Program-made: the position numbers and the translations under genes
Origin: Chloroflexota bacterium
GTDB taxonomy: Bacteria; Chloroflexota; Ktedonobacteria; Ktedonobacterales; Ktedonobacteraceae
Assembly: GCA_902812455.1 (NCBI GenBank)
Contig: CADDZH010000009.1
Location: forward strand, 13,361-77,360
Direction: 5' to 3'
DNA length: 64,000 nucleotides
Notes under the pieces: model-generated
What the model was told of the DNA's origin: nothing
Seen by the model: the letters and a program-made list of their open reading frames with translations, nothing else
Databases searched by the model: none
Part shown: positions 1 through 7,584 of the stretch, piece after piece
Layout: each line of letters opens with the position of its first letter
Numbering within the stretch: the first letter of the stretch is position 1

Positions 1-4
1 TTCC

Positions 5-895
5 ATGGTGAAAGAAGCTATCCCTCCATCGACAACTCAAACATCCTCAGCTTTTCAAACCAGCACGACGCCACGTGTGGGCAGTATAGCCGTGAAGTGC
101 TCAAAGTGCAAAGAGATGCTACTTGGCCGCGACTGGGAAAAGAACCTGAAAGTCTGCCCGCGCTGTAATTATCACTTCAGACTTTCCGCCCAGGAACGCA
201 TCGAGTTGCTGGTTGACCGCGATAGCTTTGTCGAACAAGATGCAGATATTATCTCTGTTGACCCCCTCAAGTTTGTCAGTCGTGCTCAGGTATACGCCCA
301 GAAGCTCGAAGAAGAGCGCAAAGACTCAGGCCTGAATGAAGCGGTTATCATTGGTCACGCGACCATTGAGTCCATGCCGCTTGCACTGGCTGTGATGGAT
401 TTCCGCTTCATCGGCGGCAGTATGGGTTCCGTTGTGGGTGAAAAGATCGTTCGCGCGATCGAATCAGCTATTGAGAAGAGCATGCCGCTCCTGATCTGCT
501 CGGCCTCCGGTGGCGCTCGCATGCAAGAGGGCCTGTATTCGTTGATGCAAATGGCTAAAACTTCGGCTGCTCTTGTCAGGCTCAAAGAAGCGAGGCTACC
601 TTTCATCAGCCTGCTAACAGACCCGACCACAGGCGGCGTTACTGCCAGCTTTGCCATGCTGGGCGATGTAATCCTGGCCGAGCCCGGCGCACTGGTATGC
701 TTTGCAGGGCCGCGTGTGATCGAGGGAGCCATGCATATCAAACTGCCTGAAGGGGCTGTAAGCTCAGAATTTGTGCTCCAGCATGGCATGATTGATGCTA
801 TCGTGCACCGGCGCGACCTACGCCCAACCGTGGCCCGCTTGTTGCGCCTATATACCTGTAAAGGGGAACAGCAAACCCGGCAGGCTGGGAAGTGA
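5..895 (+). CDS. accD: Acetyl-CoA carboxylase carboxyltransferase subunit beta
   Basis: Carboxyltransferase beta subunit of acetyl-CoA carboxylase. With AccA it moves the carboxyl group from biotin-BCCP to acetyl-CoA, giving malonyl-CoA for fatty acid synthesis in the cytosol. An N-terminal four-cysteine zinc ribbon is visible (C32, C35, C51, C54), followed by a crotonase-like carboxyltransferase fold with the glycine-rich segments SASGGARMQEG and TDPTTGGVTASFAMLGD. The length of 296 residues is usual for the family. The ATG lies five bases from the window edge, so no ribosome site can be seen and a slightly earlier start cannot be excluded. accA follows 12 bp downstream, so the two are almost certainly co-transcribed. 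Confidence 0.95.
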   Translation: MVKEAIPPSTTQTSSAFQTSTTPRVGSIAVKCSKCKEMLLGRDWEKNLKVCPRCNYHFRLSAQERIELLVDRDSFVEQDADIISVDPLKFVSRAQVYAQKLEEERKDSGLNEAVIIGHATIESMPLALAVMDFRFIGGSMGSVVGEKIVRAIESAIEKSMPLLICSASGGARMQEGLYSLMQMAKTSAALVRLKEARLPFISLLTDPTTGGVTASFAMLGDVILAEPGALVCFAGPRVIEGAMHIKLPEGAVSSEFVLQHGMIDAIVHRRDLRPTVARLLRLYTCKGEQQTRQAGK

Positions 896-907
896 TGGAG
901 AACTATC

Positions 908-1891
908 ATGGCATACGACCTGGAATTTGAGAAGCCACTGGCGGAACTCGAAAGAAGGATCATCAATTTGCAGCGCAAGGGCGAGCGCTTGCGGCCAGAA
1001 GAGCACATCCGGCTCCGGGAAGCAGAGCGCCAATTACGCCACCGCACGGAGGAGATTTACAGCAAGCTCACAGCCTGGCAGACAGTGCAGGTTGCCCGCC
1101 ACAAGGATCGACCTTATTCGGCAGATTACATTCGCCTCATGTGTGGTGACTTCTTTGAGTTGCATGGGGATCGCGCCTTCGGCGACGATCACGCCATTAT
1201 GGCCGGGCCGGCCAGGCTTGATGGCGAAACTGTCATGCTTATATGCCATCAAAAAGGGCGCGATACAAAAGAAAAGCAATTGCGTAACCTGGGCATGCCC
1301 AACCCGGAAGGCTACCGCAAGGCGGCACGCCTGATGCAGCAGGCAGAGCAATTTGGCTTCCCCATTATTTGTTTAATCGATACTCCGGCAGCATATCCAG
1401 GATTAGGGGCAGAAGAGCGCGGCCAGGCCACCTCTATCGCGGAAAATCTCTATTTGATGGCCTGCCTGCGCGTCCCCATCATCGCCGCCGTAATCGGTGA
1501 AGGCGGAAGTGGTGGCGCTCTTGCCATTAGCGTCGCCGATCGCCTCTTAATGATGGAGTTCAGCATCTATTCAGTTGCGCCCCCTGAAGCTGCTGCCAAT
1601 ATCCTCTGGCGCGATACAGCTTTCGCGCCACAAGCCGCTGAGGCGATGAAGATCACTGCCCGTGAGCTTAAAGCCCTTGGCCTCATAGACGAGCTCATCC
1701 CGGAGCCACTGGGTGGAGCGCACCATAACTATCGTGCGGCAGCAGACAATCTCAAAACCGCTCTCCTCAAAAACCTGGCCCAATTGAAGCAGCTCCCCCT
1801 AGATGAACTGCTGGAAATGCGCTACCAGAAGTACAGGAACATCGGGGAATTCGGCCACGCCAGCGAGCAACTATTGACTTCCCAGCACTGA
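908..1891 (+). CDS. accA: Acetyl-CoA carboxylase carboxyltransferase subunit alpha
   Basis: Alpha subunit of the acetyl-CoA carboxylase carboxyltransferase, partner of the AccD encoded just upstream. The N-terminal helical region (FEKPLAELERRI) and the crotonase-fold core with HGDRAFGDD, IDTPAAYPGLGAEERGQ and GEGGSGGALAI are typical AccA signatures. The length of 327 residues is normal. The ATG follows a GATGGAG-like ribosome site, and the gene pair is compact. No direct-repeat promoter of the kind found further right precedes these genes. They appear to be housekeeping genes outside the regulon. Confidence 0.95.
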   Translation: MAYDLEFEKPLAELERRIINLQRKGERLRPEEHIRLREAERQLRHRTEEIYSKLTAWQTVQVARHKDRPYSADYIRLMCGDFFELHGDRAFGDDHAIMAGPARLDGETVMLICHQKGRDTKEKQLRNLGMPNPEGYRKAARLMQQAEQFGFPIICLIDTPAAYPGLGAEERGQATSIAENLYLMACLRVPIIAAVIGEGGSGGALAISVADRLLMMEFSIYSVAPPEAAANILWRDTAFAPQAAEAMKITARELKALGLIDELIPEPLGGAHHNYRAAADNLKTALLKNLAQLKQLPLDELLEMRYQKYRNIGEFGHASEQLLTSQH

Positions 1892-1942
1892 TAGGCTATC
1901 ATACTCCTCGCACAGCAACGTGCATATCCCTCACTCAGACGA

Positions 1943-2023
1943 GCCGGTGTGGCGGAATGGAATACGCGCTTGTCTCAAAAACAAGTCCCGCAAGGGTTGT
2001 GAGTTCGAATCTCACCACCGGCA
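1943..2023 (+). tRNA. tRNA-Leu (anticodon CAA)
   Basis: Class II tRNA with acceptor arms GCCGGTG/CACCGGC, an anticodon stem CTTGT/ACAAG enclosing the loop CTCAAAA (anticodon CAA, reads UUG), a long variable arm and a T arm GTGAG-TTCGAAT-CTCAC. The discriminator is A; the 3' CCA is not encoded because CCC follows. It marks the left edge of the region where the TGTGA-array promoters begin (first box 57 bp downstream), so it could be an island boundary. I saw no repeated copy of its 3' end at the right side. Confidence 0.93.
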
Positions 2024-2079
2024 CCCATCGCATTAGCCATTTGAGAGATACCTCTCAGTCCTCACTCACACTTAAGAAA

Positions 2080-2144
2080 TGTGACCACGCTGTGATAAAA
2101 GAACCCCCTTTTGTGACGCTTCAGTGATATCCCCCTGGCATAAC
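2080..2144 (+). promoter_or_regulatory. Regulon promoter 1 (OsmC): TGTGA four-box array
   Basis: Boxes TGTGA at 2080, 2091 and 2112, and AGTGA at 2123 (offsets 0, 11, 32, 43), with a -10-like CATAAC at 2139-2144, 16 bp after the start of the last box. There is no TTGACA-like -35. It faces the OsmC gene, whose ATG is at 2194. Confidence 0.75.
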
Positions 2145-2160
2145 TATAGTAGTGAATGAA

Positions 2161-2178
2161 TATTCGCATAAACGAATA
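2161..2178. promoter_or_regulatory. Inverted repeat in OsmC leader, possible ArsR-type operator
   Basis: A perfect 6-bp inverted repeat TATTCG-N6-CGAATA sits between the predicted start site of promoter 1 and the OsmC ribosome site. ArsR/SmtB repressors often bind ATTC-N-GAAT type palindromes, and an ArsR gene lies 870 bp downstream. A repressor operator in the leader is therefore plausible, but this is inference. Confidence 0.4.
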
Positions 2179-2193
2179 GAAAGGAAGAACATC

Positions 2194-2679
2194 ATGGCTG
2201 AACACATGACTGTTACCACGAGGCTAGAGACGGGGATGCGTTTTGATGCCGAGGCCGGTTCCGGCCATCATGTCACCCTTGATGCAGCAGAGCACAGCGG
2301 AGGCCACAACGAGGGCTTTCGCCCAATGGAGTTGCTCTTAGCTGGCCTATCCGGCTGCACCGGCATGGATGTCATCTCCATCTTGCGCAAGAAGCGCCAG
2401 CAGGTGACAGCCTATGAGGTGCATGTAAGCGGAATCCGCGCGGAAGAGCATCCGATGGTCTTTGTAGAGATTACCGTTGAGCACATCGTCACCGGGTATG
2501 GCATTCAACCAGAAGCGGTAGCGCGAGCTATAGAGCTTTCTAAGGAACGCTACTGTGGCGCAGGTGCCATGCTTGGCAAAGTAGCTCATCTCACACACAC
2601 TTTCCGCATCATTGATGCTGGGAATGCTCAGGACGGGACTCTAGCAGACAAGCAACTTATTGCTCCAGCGACTGCCTGA
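2194..2679 (+). CDS. OsmC/Ohr family peroxiredoxin-like protein
   Basis: OsmC-fold protein of 161 residues. The family reduces organic hydroperoxides or carries sulfur and persulfide chemistry through two conserved cysteines. Both are visible: C55 in GLSGCTGMDV and C121 in ERYCGAGAML. The PMELLLAGLSGC block is typical of the YhfA-like branch. The start is chosen at the ATG preceded by AAAGGAAGAAC; an upstream in-frame ATG at 2152 lies at the predicted transcription start and has no ribosome site. It is driven by regulon promoter 1 and may also be repressed through the leader palindrome. Its neighbours (SQR remnant, ArsR, DUF302, DUF2892) point to a sulfide/persulfide handling locus. Confidence 0.85.
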   Translation: MAEHMTVTTRLETGMRFDAEAGSGHHVTLDAAEHSGGHNEGFRPMELLLAGLSGCTGMDVISILRKKRQQVTAYEVHVSGIRAEEHPMVFVEITVEHIVTGYGIQPEAVARAIELSKERYCGAGAMLGKVAHLTHTFRIIDAGNAQDGTLADKQLIAPATA

Positions 2680-2734
2680 GCATGTATTGGTTCAGTTGCC
2701 CACAACTTGGAGTGGGTGACCATAGCATTCTTCC

Positions 2735-3037
2735 GTGCCACACAGGCCGGAAGGAGCAAGCACACACTCGAAGAGCGGCTCAGCAGCACACTTTGAGGCG
2801 AAAGTGGTAGCCCACAGGCTTATCGCGGAAATCCGTGGCGAGGAGCCTGGCAACGGGGAGGCAACTTACGATGGGGAGGTCATGTGCTTCCTGGAGACGG
2901 GCCAGAACCGGGCAACCCAACTGGTCTTCAACTATGAGCATCCGCCCCATCCCCCGCGACCCAGCCTGTACTATCATATGGAGAAGCAGCTCTTCAACCG
3001 GGCGTACTGGCATATCGTGCCTCAAGGATTGGTCTGA
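2735..3037 (+). pseudogene. C-terminal remnant of sulfide:quinone oxidoreductase-like flavoprotein
   Basis: About 85 codons that read like the C-terminus of a sulfide:quinone oxidoreductase or NDH-2-type flavoprotein: AHFEAKVVAHRLIAEIRG, then YDGEVMCFLETG, FNYEHPPHPPRPS and NRAYWHIVPQG. In intact relatives these follow the FAD-binding GD motif and include the membrane-anchoring tail. Here the FAD and NAD domains (about 300 residues) are missing and the frame starts abruptly in unrelated sequence. It sits between OsmC and an ArsR regulator, where a full SQR would be expected in a sulfide-response operon. The identification rests on pattern memory, without alignment. Confidence 0.6.
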
Positions 3038-3041
3038 AAAG

Positions 3042-3398
3042 ATGGAACAAGAACGAGAAGAACAGCTCTATCGACTGCAGGCAGACCTCTGCCGGGTGCT
3101 GGCTGAACCGACGCGCTTAAAACTCCTCTCGTTGCTGGGGGAGAGACCGCGACCAGTCAAGGAGCTGGTCGAAGCAACAGGAGAGCGCCAGGCCAAGATC
3201 AGCCAGCACCTGGCCATCATGCGCCAGCGGGGTATCATGCGCACCCAACGCACTGGCACGGAAATTCACTACTCCCTGGCCGATCCACGCATCCTGGAAG
3301 CATGCCGTATCACGCGAGAGATCTTACTCCAGCAACTCACGCGACACGCGAGCCTGGCAGCGCCCCTTGTTGCAACCAGAGCAGAGCAGAAAGAATAA
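3042..3398 (+). CDS. ArsR/SmtB family transcriptional regulator
   Basis: Small winged-helix repressor of 118 residues. The core RVLAEPTRLKLLSLL, the recognition helix region QAKISQHLAIMRQRGI and the wing RTQRTGTEIHYSLADP match the ArsR fold. Two cysteines, C17 in helix 1 and C88 in the C-terminal helix, could form a redox or persulfide sensor as in SqrR/BigR-type ArsR proteins, although the positions do not obviously match those sensors. No CxC metal box is present. The start is the ATG at 3042, seven bases after the stop of the flavoprotein remnant. DUF302 follows 18 bp downstream. A likely target is the palindrome in the OsmC leader. Confidence 0.85.
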   Translation: MEQEREEQLYRLQADLCRVLAEPTRLKLLSLLGERPRPVKELVEATGERQAKISQHLAIMRQRGIMRTQRTGTEIHYSLADPRILEACRITREILLQQLTRHASLAAPLVATRAEQKE

Positions 3399-3416
3399 TG
3401 AAAGAAGGAGAGAACA

Positions 3417-3818
3417 ATGAACACGACCTATGGTTTTGGGACAAGCTTGCAAGTCCCTTATGAAGAAGCTATTGCGCGTGTAAAGGAGGCGCTCCAGGCC
3501 GAGGGCTTCGGGGTGCTGACCGAGATCGATGTCCAGCGCACGCTGCGCGAAAAACTGGGTGCCGAGATGCAACCCTACATCATCCTGGGAGCTTGCAATC
3601 CTCAACTGGCGCATCGCGCACTTCAGCAGGAGCCAGATATTGGCCTGCTCTTGCCATGCAATGTCGTTGTGCGCGCTCAGGGAAAGGGGAGCCGTATCGA
3701 CATCGCTGATCCACAGGAGATGCTGGGCATAGTTGGCAATGAACAATTGCACCCCATCGCCGAGGAAGCGAAACAACGTTTGCAACGTGTTGTTGCTTCA
3801 CTTGGTGGTCAGCCATAA
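3417..3818 (+). CDS. DUF302 domain protein
   Basis: 133-residue cytosolic protein that is a single DUF302 domain: VPYEEAIARVKEALQAEGFGVLTEIDVQ, then a LGACNPQLAHRAL block, LLLPCNVVVR and the IADPQEML tail. The biochemical role of the family is not established. It is commonly found beside sulfur-handling genes and heavy-metal or redox genes. A good GGAG ribosome site precedes the ATG. It forms an operon with the ArsR gene upstream. The two conserved cysteines in LGACNP and LLPCN are present. Confidence 0.85.
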   Translation: MNTTYGFGTSLQVPYEEAIARVKEALQAEGFGVLTEIDVQRTLREKLGAEMQPYIILGACNPQLAHRALQQEPDIGLLLPCNVVVRAQGKGSRIDIADPQEMLGIVGNEQLHPIAEEAKQRLQRVVASLGGQP

Positions 3819-3831
3819 ACCAAGGGGGGGA

Positions 3832-3849
3832 ACAAATATTTCTCCCCCC
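3832..3849. terminator. G/C hairpin between convergent DUF302 and DUF2892 genes
   Basis: A run of seven G and a run of six C separated by an A/T-rich loop just after the DUF302 stop can form a short stable hairpin. No clear T-tract follows. It may act as a bidirectional terminator between convergent genes. Confidence 0.35.
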
Positions 3850-3985
3850 GCCGGTCTCCGCTTTCCAGGCCGATATATGGCGGAGAGGATGATGCCTGCC
3901 ATCGTTCTCCCCGCCACACACCGGCCTCCGTTCTCGCCTGGCTGTGGGATTGCCCCCTCCACCGCACACGCCTGCACAGCAGTGT

Positions 3986-4225
3986 TTACGCATGCAGGCG
4001 ACGGCGAACAGCCGCGCCTGACAGCGGCGCCCCAAAGAGCGGAGCAAACAGGCATATATCGAAGGCACCCGCCAGCAAAGGAACCAGCCCCACAATGGCG
4101 ACAATCACGCCCGCCGTGACGCTGCCTGTCAGGTACAGGTAGACGCCGCCAGCGACAATAATCAGCCCGGCCACAATGCGCAGCATGCGCCCGGCAACAC
4201 TCGACATAAAGGATGCAAATGCCAT
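3986..4225 (-). CDS. DUF2892 family small membrane protein
   Basis: 79-residue protein with two hydrophobic segments (MLRIVAGLIIVAGGVYLYL and AGVIVAIVGLVPLLAGAF) and the DICLFAPLFGAPLSG signature of DUF2892. In other bacteria this domain is fused or adjacent to rhodanese/persulfide proteins, which fits the neighbouring sulfur-linked genes. The ATG is preceded by GAGGAGG with six-base spacing. It is convergent with DUF302; the 165 bp between them holds only the G/C hairpin. Confidence 0.8.
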   Translation of the reverse strand: MAFASFMSSVAGRMLRIVAGLIIVAGGVYLYLTGSVTAGVIVAIVGLVPLLAGAFDICLFAPLFGAPLSGAAVRRRLHA

Positions 4226-4368
4226 GAGAAACCTCCTCTGGGTACAATCGGCTCTTGCCCAGTGGACAAGAGCCCTGTGATACGCTCTATCCTTTCAATG
4301 CACGAGGAGCAAAAAGGTTACATTATCCTGTGGTATACTGCACCAAGAGACAGAAGGGAGGATCCGCT

Positions 4369-4962
4369 ATGCCTGATGATCAGGACTTGCTGACCCGGCT
4401 TCGCCAGCATGATGCTGCGGCCTTTACCGAGTTCTTTGAAGCCTATGCGGATCGCATCTACCGCTTAGCCCTCGGTTTACTGAAGCGGGAGGACGATGCG
4501 GAAGAGGTCGTGCAGACCACGTTTGTCTCCGCCTTTGAGGCTCTTGACCGGTTCGAGCCGCAGGCGCGTCTGGGCACGTGGCTCTATCGCATCGCCTACA
4601 ACCATGCGCTCATGTTGCTCCGGCGCTGGCATGCCATTGACCCTTTGCCCGAGGAAGAGGAGGAGGCCACTCCTTTTCCGGTCCAATTGGTCGATTGGAG
4701 CCAGCTTCCCGATCAGCAGGTCTTAAATGGCGAGGCCCAGGAGGTGCTGCGCACCGCCATCCATGAGCTTCCAGTGGGATTGCGTGCGGCCTTTGTGTTG
4801 CGTGATCTGGAGGGCCTCTCGACAGCGGAGTGCGCGCACATCCAGGAGTTGACGGAGGCGGCCTGCAAAGTGCGCTTACATCGTGCGCGTTTGCGCTTAC
4901 GTGAGCAAGTGAGTACCTACTTTAGTGAACGAAGCAGTACCCGGGCGGAGGAAACATCATGA
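4369..4962 (+). CDS. ECF-type RNA polymerase sigma factor
   Basis: Sigma-70 family extracytoplasmic-function factor of 197 residues. Region 2 is visible (FFEAYADRIYRLALGLLKREDDAEEVVQTTFVSAFEAL, then GTWLYRIAYNHALMLLRR). Region 4 is LRTAIHELPVGLRAAFVLRDLEGLSTAE followed by a helix-turn-helix. An acidic linker (PLPEEEEEATP) joins the two. The ATG at 4369 was chosen because AGAAGGGAGG precedes it by seven bases. The stop overlaps the start of the anti-sigma gene (ATGA), implying translational coupling. No TGTGA array precedes it. Confidence 0.92.
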   Translation: MPDDQDLLTRLRQHDAAAFTEFFEAYADRIYRLALGLLKREDDAEEVVQTTFVSAFEALDRFEPQARLGTWLYRIAYNHALMLLRRWHAIDPLPEEEEEATPFPVQLVDWSQLPDQQVLNGEAQEVLRTAIHELPVGLRAAFVLRDLEGLSTAECAHIQELTEAACKVRLHRARLRLREQVSTYFSERSSTRAEETS

Positions 4963-5198
4963 CGTGTGAGGAACTCGTCTCGTATTTATCTGCGTATCTA
5001 GATCAGGAATTGGATGAGGACTTGACGGCGGCCGCTCAAGAGCATCTGGCGACCTGTCCAAATTGTCAGGTGGTGCTGCATACCACCCAGAAGGTCATTC
5101 AACTGGGACAGGTACAGTATCAGGTGGCGCTGCCAGCATCGCGGCGCGCACGCTTATACACGCGGTTGCGCCAGGCTTTGCTGCAACGAGAACAGTGA
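4959..5198 (+). CDS. Zinc-binding anti-sigma factor (zf-HC2 type)
   Basis: 79-residue partner of the upstream ECF sigma factor. The anti-sigma zinc motif is clear: CEELVSYLSAYLDQEL followed by HLATCPNC (His-x3-Cys-x2-Cys). There is no transmembrane helix, so it is a soluble sensor rather than a membrane-bound one. Such proteins hold the sigma factor inactive until redox or another stress alters the zinc site. It overlaps the sigma gene by four bases. Confidence 0.88.
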   Translation: MTCEELVSYLSAYLDQELDEDLTAAAQEHLATCPNCQVVLHTTQKVIQLGQVQYQVALPASRRARLYTRLRQALLQREQ

Positions 5199-5244
5199 AG
5201 GAGTGCTTCAATTTCTCTGTCGCTCTCCCCAATACGAGGCAAGC

Positions 5245-5964
5245 TCAGCCCTGTGGTACTGGAGAGAACACGCTAGGGTCCTCGACCAGCAACGGTGCGG
5301 CGCTGCGAAAAATCTCGGCGTAGGCCACACCAAGCAGGCGACCATAGTATTGATCCTCTGCCTCGTATAGCGCCAGCAGGCGATCATCCCTCACCCGGAA
5401 AATCGACTGGTAGGCCGCCAGCGCCTGGCGCTTGCGTTCATACACCCCGCTCACATCGACGGCAAAGGCAAAATCAGTCCAGGGTGGTTCCATTTTGCAG
5501 TGTGGGAAGAAGAGGCGCTCGACTATCCAGGAGTCCTGGTTCGCCAGCATTTCGCCACCAGGCACGCGGTCCCACTGCCCCAAACGCGCCAGGAACACCG
5601 CTGCGCGGGTCAACCCCTCCATCGCCGCATGATCGGGATGCACGCATGCCTCACTCGTGCTATACACCCAGCGCGGGCGGTGTTTGCGAATGAGCTGAGC
5701 AAGCTGGAGCCGGACCTGTATCGTATCGGTGAGGAAGCGATCCCGTAGGTCCAAAGACAAGCGCTCGACGCCAAGAATGCGGGCTGCTTCATCTGCCTGC
5801 TTTGCACGCACCCCGTATTCAGCAAACTCGGTTGGCTCGCCATCGGTGAGATCAACCAACAGCACTCGTTGCCCCTTATCAGAGAGTTTAGCGAGCGTGC
5901 CGCCCATTTGAGCCTCGGCATCGTCTGGATGGGCAGATATAACCAGGGCATCATAACTCATCAT
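5245..5964 (-). CDS. PIG-L/LmbE family N-acetylglucosaminyl deacetylase-like hydrolase
   Basis: Zinc hydrolase of 239 residues. The metal-binding AHPDDAE near the N-terminus and the VHPDH motif mid-protein are the PIG-L/LmbE signature. Family members deacetylate N-acetylglucosamine conjugates, including BshB in bacillithiol synthesis, for which the length and LTDGEPTEF block fit. Substrate specificity cannot be assigned from sequence alone. The start at 5964 follows AAGGAGG with five-base spacing; a longer in-frame extension upstream has no ribosome site. It lies 117 bp downstream of the alcohol dehydrogenase on the same strand and may share its transcript. Confidence 0.82.
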   Translation of the reverse strand: MMSYDALVISAHPDDAEAQMGGTLAKLSDKGQRVLLVDLTDGEPTEFAEYGVRAKQADEAARILGVERLSLDLRDRFLTDTIQVRLQLAQLIRKHRPRWVYSTSEACVHPDHAAMEGLTRAAVFLARLGQWDRVPGGEMLANQDSWIVERLFFPHCKMEPPWTDFAFAVDVSGVYERKRQALAAYQSIFRVRDDRLLALYEAEDQYYGRLLGVAYAEIFRSAAPLLVEDPSVFSPVPQG

Positions 5965-6081
5965 TGGAACCTCCTTTCCCAGGATACCAACACCCAGCCT
6001 CTCTAGGAGAGAGGTTTGCTGGCGACAGCAAGCTAATATGCTCACCATGTCGCCAGGAAAACCTTGACGCCTTCCATAACC

Positions 6082-7095
6082 TTACATCATATCGAAGACC
6101 AGGCGAGCCGGAATGCGGGCTTTTTCGATCTCCTCAAAAGCCTGATTGACATCTTCTAGATGCCGTTTTTCATAGATCACACGCGTCCTGCCGTCCGCAT
6201 GCAGCTCGAACACTTCCGCCAGATCAAGGCGGGTCCCCACAATCGAGCCCACGATCTTGATGCCATTGAGCACAGTCTCGAAGATCGGCAGTTGCATGTA
6301 GTTATCGGCAGGCAGCACGACAAAGACCAGAGTGCCGCCGCGCCGCAAGGCCCGAAACGCCTGTTCAAAAGCGCGGGGCGAGACGGCCAGGCTGATGGCG
6401 GCATCCGCGCCGCCCAGCTTCTTGATAGCTTCAACAGGGTTCTCGCGTGTCCCATTGACGGTATAGTCGGCACCGAGTTGCTTCGCCAGCTCGAGCTTCT
6501 CATCCACGAGATCCACCGCCACCACCGAGGCGCCAGCAATTTTGGCATATTGCAAAGCCAGGTGGCCCAGCCCGCCAATGCCAAAGATCGCCACCAGATC
6601 GCTGGGGCGGGCCCCACTCATCTTCACGGCTTTGTAGGTCGTGACCCCCGCACAAGTCAAGGGTGCCGCTTCAAAGGGATCGACCCTGGCCGGCACTTTG
6701 ACCACATAGCGGCCAAAGGCCCTGGTATAGTCGGCATAGCCCCCATTCATAAAATAGCCGGTATTGATTTGCTGCTCGCACAGCGTCTCCCAGCCAGAGA
6801 CACAATACTCACACGTGCCACAGGCATAACCAAGCCAGGGGATAGCCACGCGATCTCCCTCTTTGATCGTTGTGACCCCCGGCCCAACCTGTTCGACAAT
6901 GCCTACTCCCTCATGGCCGGGAATAAACGGGAGATGCGGCTTGACGGGCCAATCGCCATGGGCGGCATGGATATCCGTATGGCAGATCCCCGACGTTTCA
7001 ATCTTAACAATAATTTGCTCTGGCCCAACTTCGGGTTTCGCGACATCTTCAACGCTCAAAGGTGACGTGAAATTATGAACGACAGCCGCTTTCAT
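6082..7095 (-). CDS. adhP: Zinc-dependent alcohol dehydrogenase (AdhP type)
   Basis: Medium-chain NAD(P)-dependent alcohol dehydrogenase of 337 residues, interconverting alcohols and aldehydes in the cytosol. The catalytic zinc ligands C38, H61 and C148 and the four structural zinc cysteines (C92, C95, C98, C106) are all present, as is the Rossmann motif GIGGLG at 172-177. The ATG at 7095 follows AAAGGAG. It is driven by regulon promoter 2, about 175 bp upstream. Reoxidising NADH by aldehyde reduction would fit a low-oxygen response. Confidence 0.92.
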   Translation of the reverse strand: MKAAVVHNFTSPLSVEDVAKPEVGPEQIIVKIETSGICHTDIHAAHGDWPVKPHLPFIPGHEGVGIVEQVGPGVTTIKEGDRVAIPWLGYACGTCEYCVSGWETLCEQQINTGYFMNGGYADYTRAFGRYVVKVPARVDPFEAAPLTCAGVTTYKAVKMSGARPSDLVAIFGIGGLGHLALQYAKIAGASVVAVDLVDEKLELAKQLGADYTVNGTRENPVEAIKKLGGADAAISLAVSPRAFEQAFRALRRGGTLVFVVLPADNYMQLPIFETVLNGIKIVGSIVGTRLDLAEVFELHADGRTRVIYEKRHLEDVNQAFEEIEKARIPARLVFDMM

Positions 7096-7268
7096 GGTGA
7101 GTTGCTCCTTTCCCTTTGTGAAACAGGGCGTGTTCCTGCAAAAGCAGGATATCAACATAACAATGAGTGTGCCTGAGAAGCCTGAGTGAAATGGGGATGT
7201 TCACTCCTGCTCCTCTCTGGTTACCACACAAGGACAAGTTCCAAACGTGTCCCGGTCATCTTCTGCAA

Positions 7269-7331
7269 GTATGCAAGAAGAATCTCACAAAACGCTCACA
7301 TTTGCTTGTCTTTCATCACAAATCCATCACA
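7269..7331 (-). promoter_or_regulatory. Regulon promoter 2 (adhP): TGTGA four-box array
   Basis: On the plus strand TCACA occurs at 7285, 7296, 7316 and 7327 (reading leftward: offsets 0, 11, 31, 42), with CATACT as -10 on the minus strand at 7274-7269. It faces adhP. Confidence 0.75.
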
Positions 7332-7369
7332 ACAACAAACATGGGAAAGGCTCGACCACAGCAGGACAT

Positions 7370-7434
7370 TGTGATGAGAATGTGAGGTGGTGTAGCCACT
7401 TTGTGAGGGCATTGTGAGCAGCAGGTAGTACCCT
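7370..7434 (+). promoter_or_regulatory. Regulon promoter 3 (USP): TGTGA four-box array
   Basis: TGTGA at 7370, 7381, 7402 and 7413, exact offsets 0, 11, 32, 43. TACCCT at 7429-7434 occupies the -10 position. It is divergent from promoter 2 and faces the double USP gene at 7585. Confidence 0.78.
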
Positions 7435-7584
7435 TCTCTATAGCAGAAGAGCGGGGCAGAGAGTGGTGGCAGCAGATGTGAGAAACGAACAAAGCGCTCT
7501 GTGAATCCTGGAGAGGTCCAACCCTAAAGCATGAGAGGCTGGCCAACCGAGGTTAGCCTTCCCGAACGAGAAAGGAATATCAAT

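Noticed and set aside
7285..7417. CRISPR-like array of short repeats
   Set aside because: The repeated units are 5 bp with 6- or 16-bp gaps and unlike longer spacers, and they end at a -10 hexamer.
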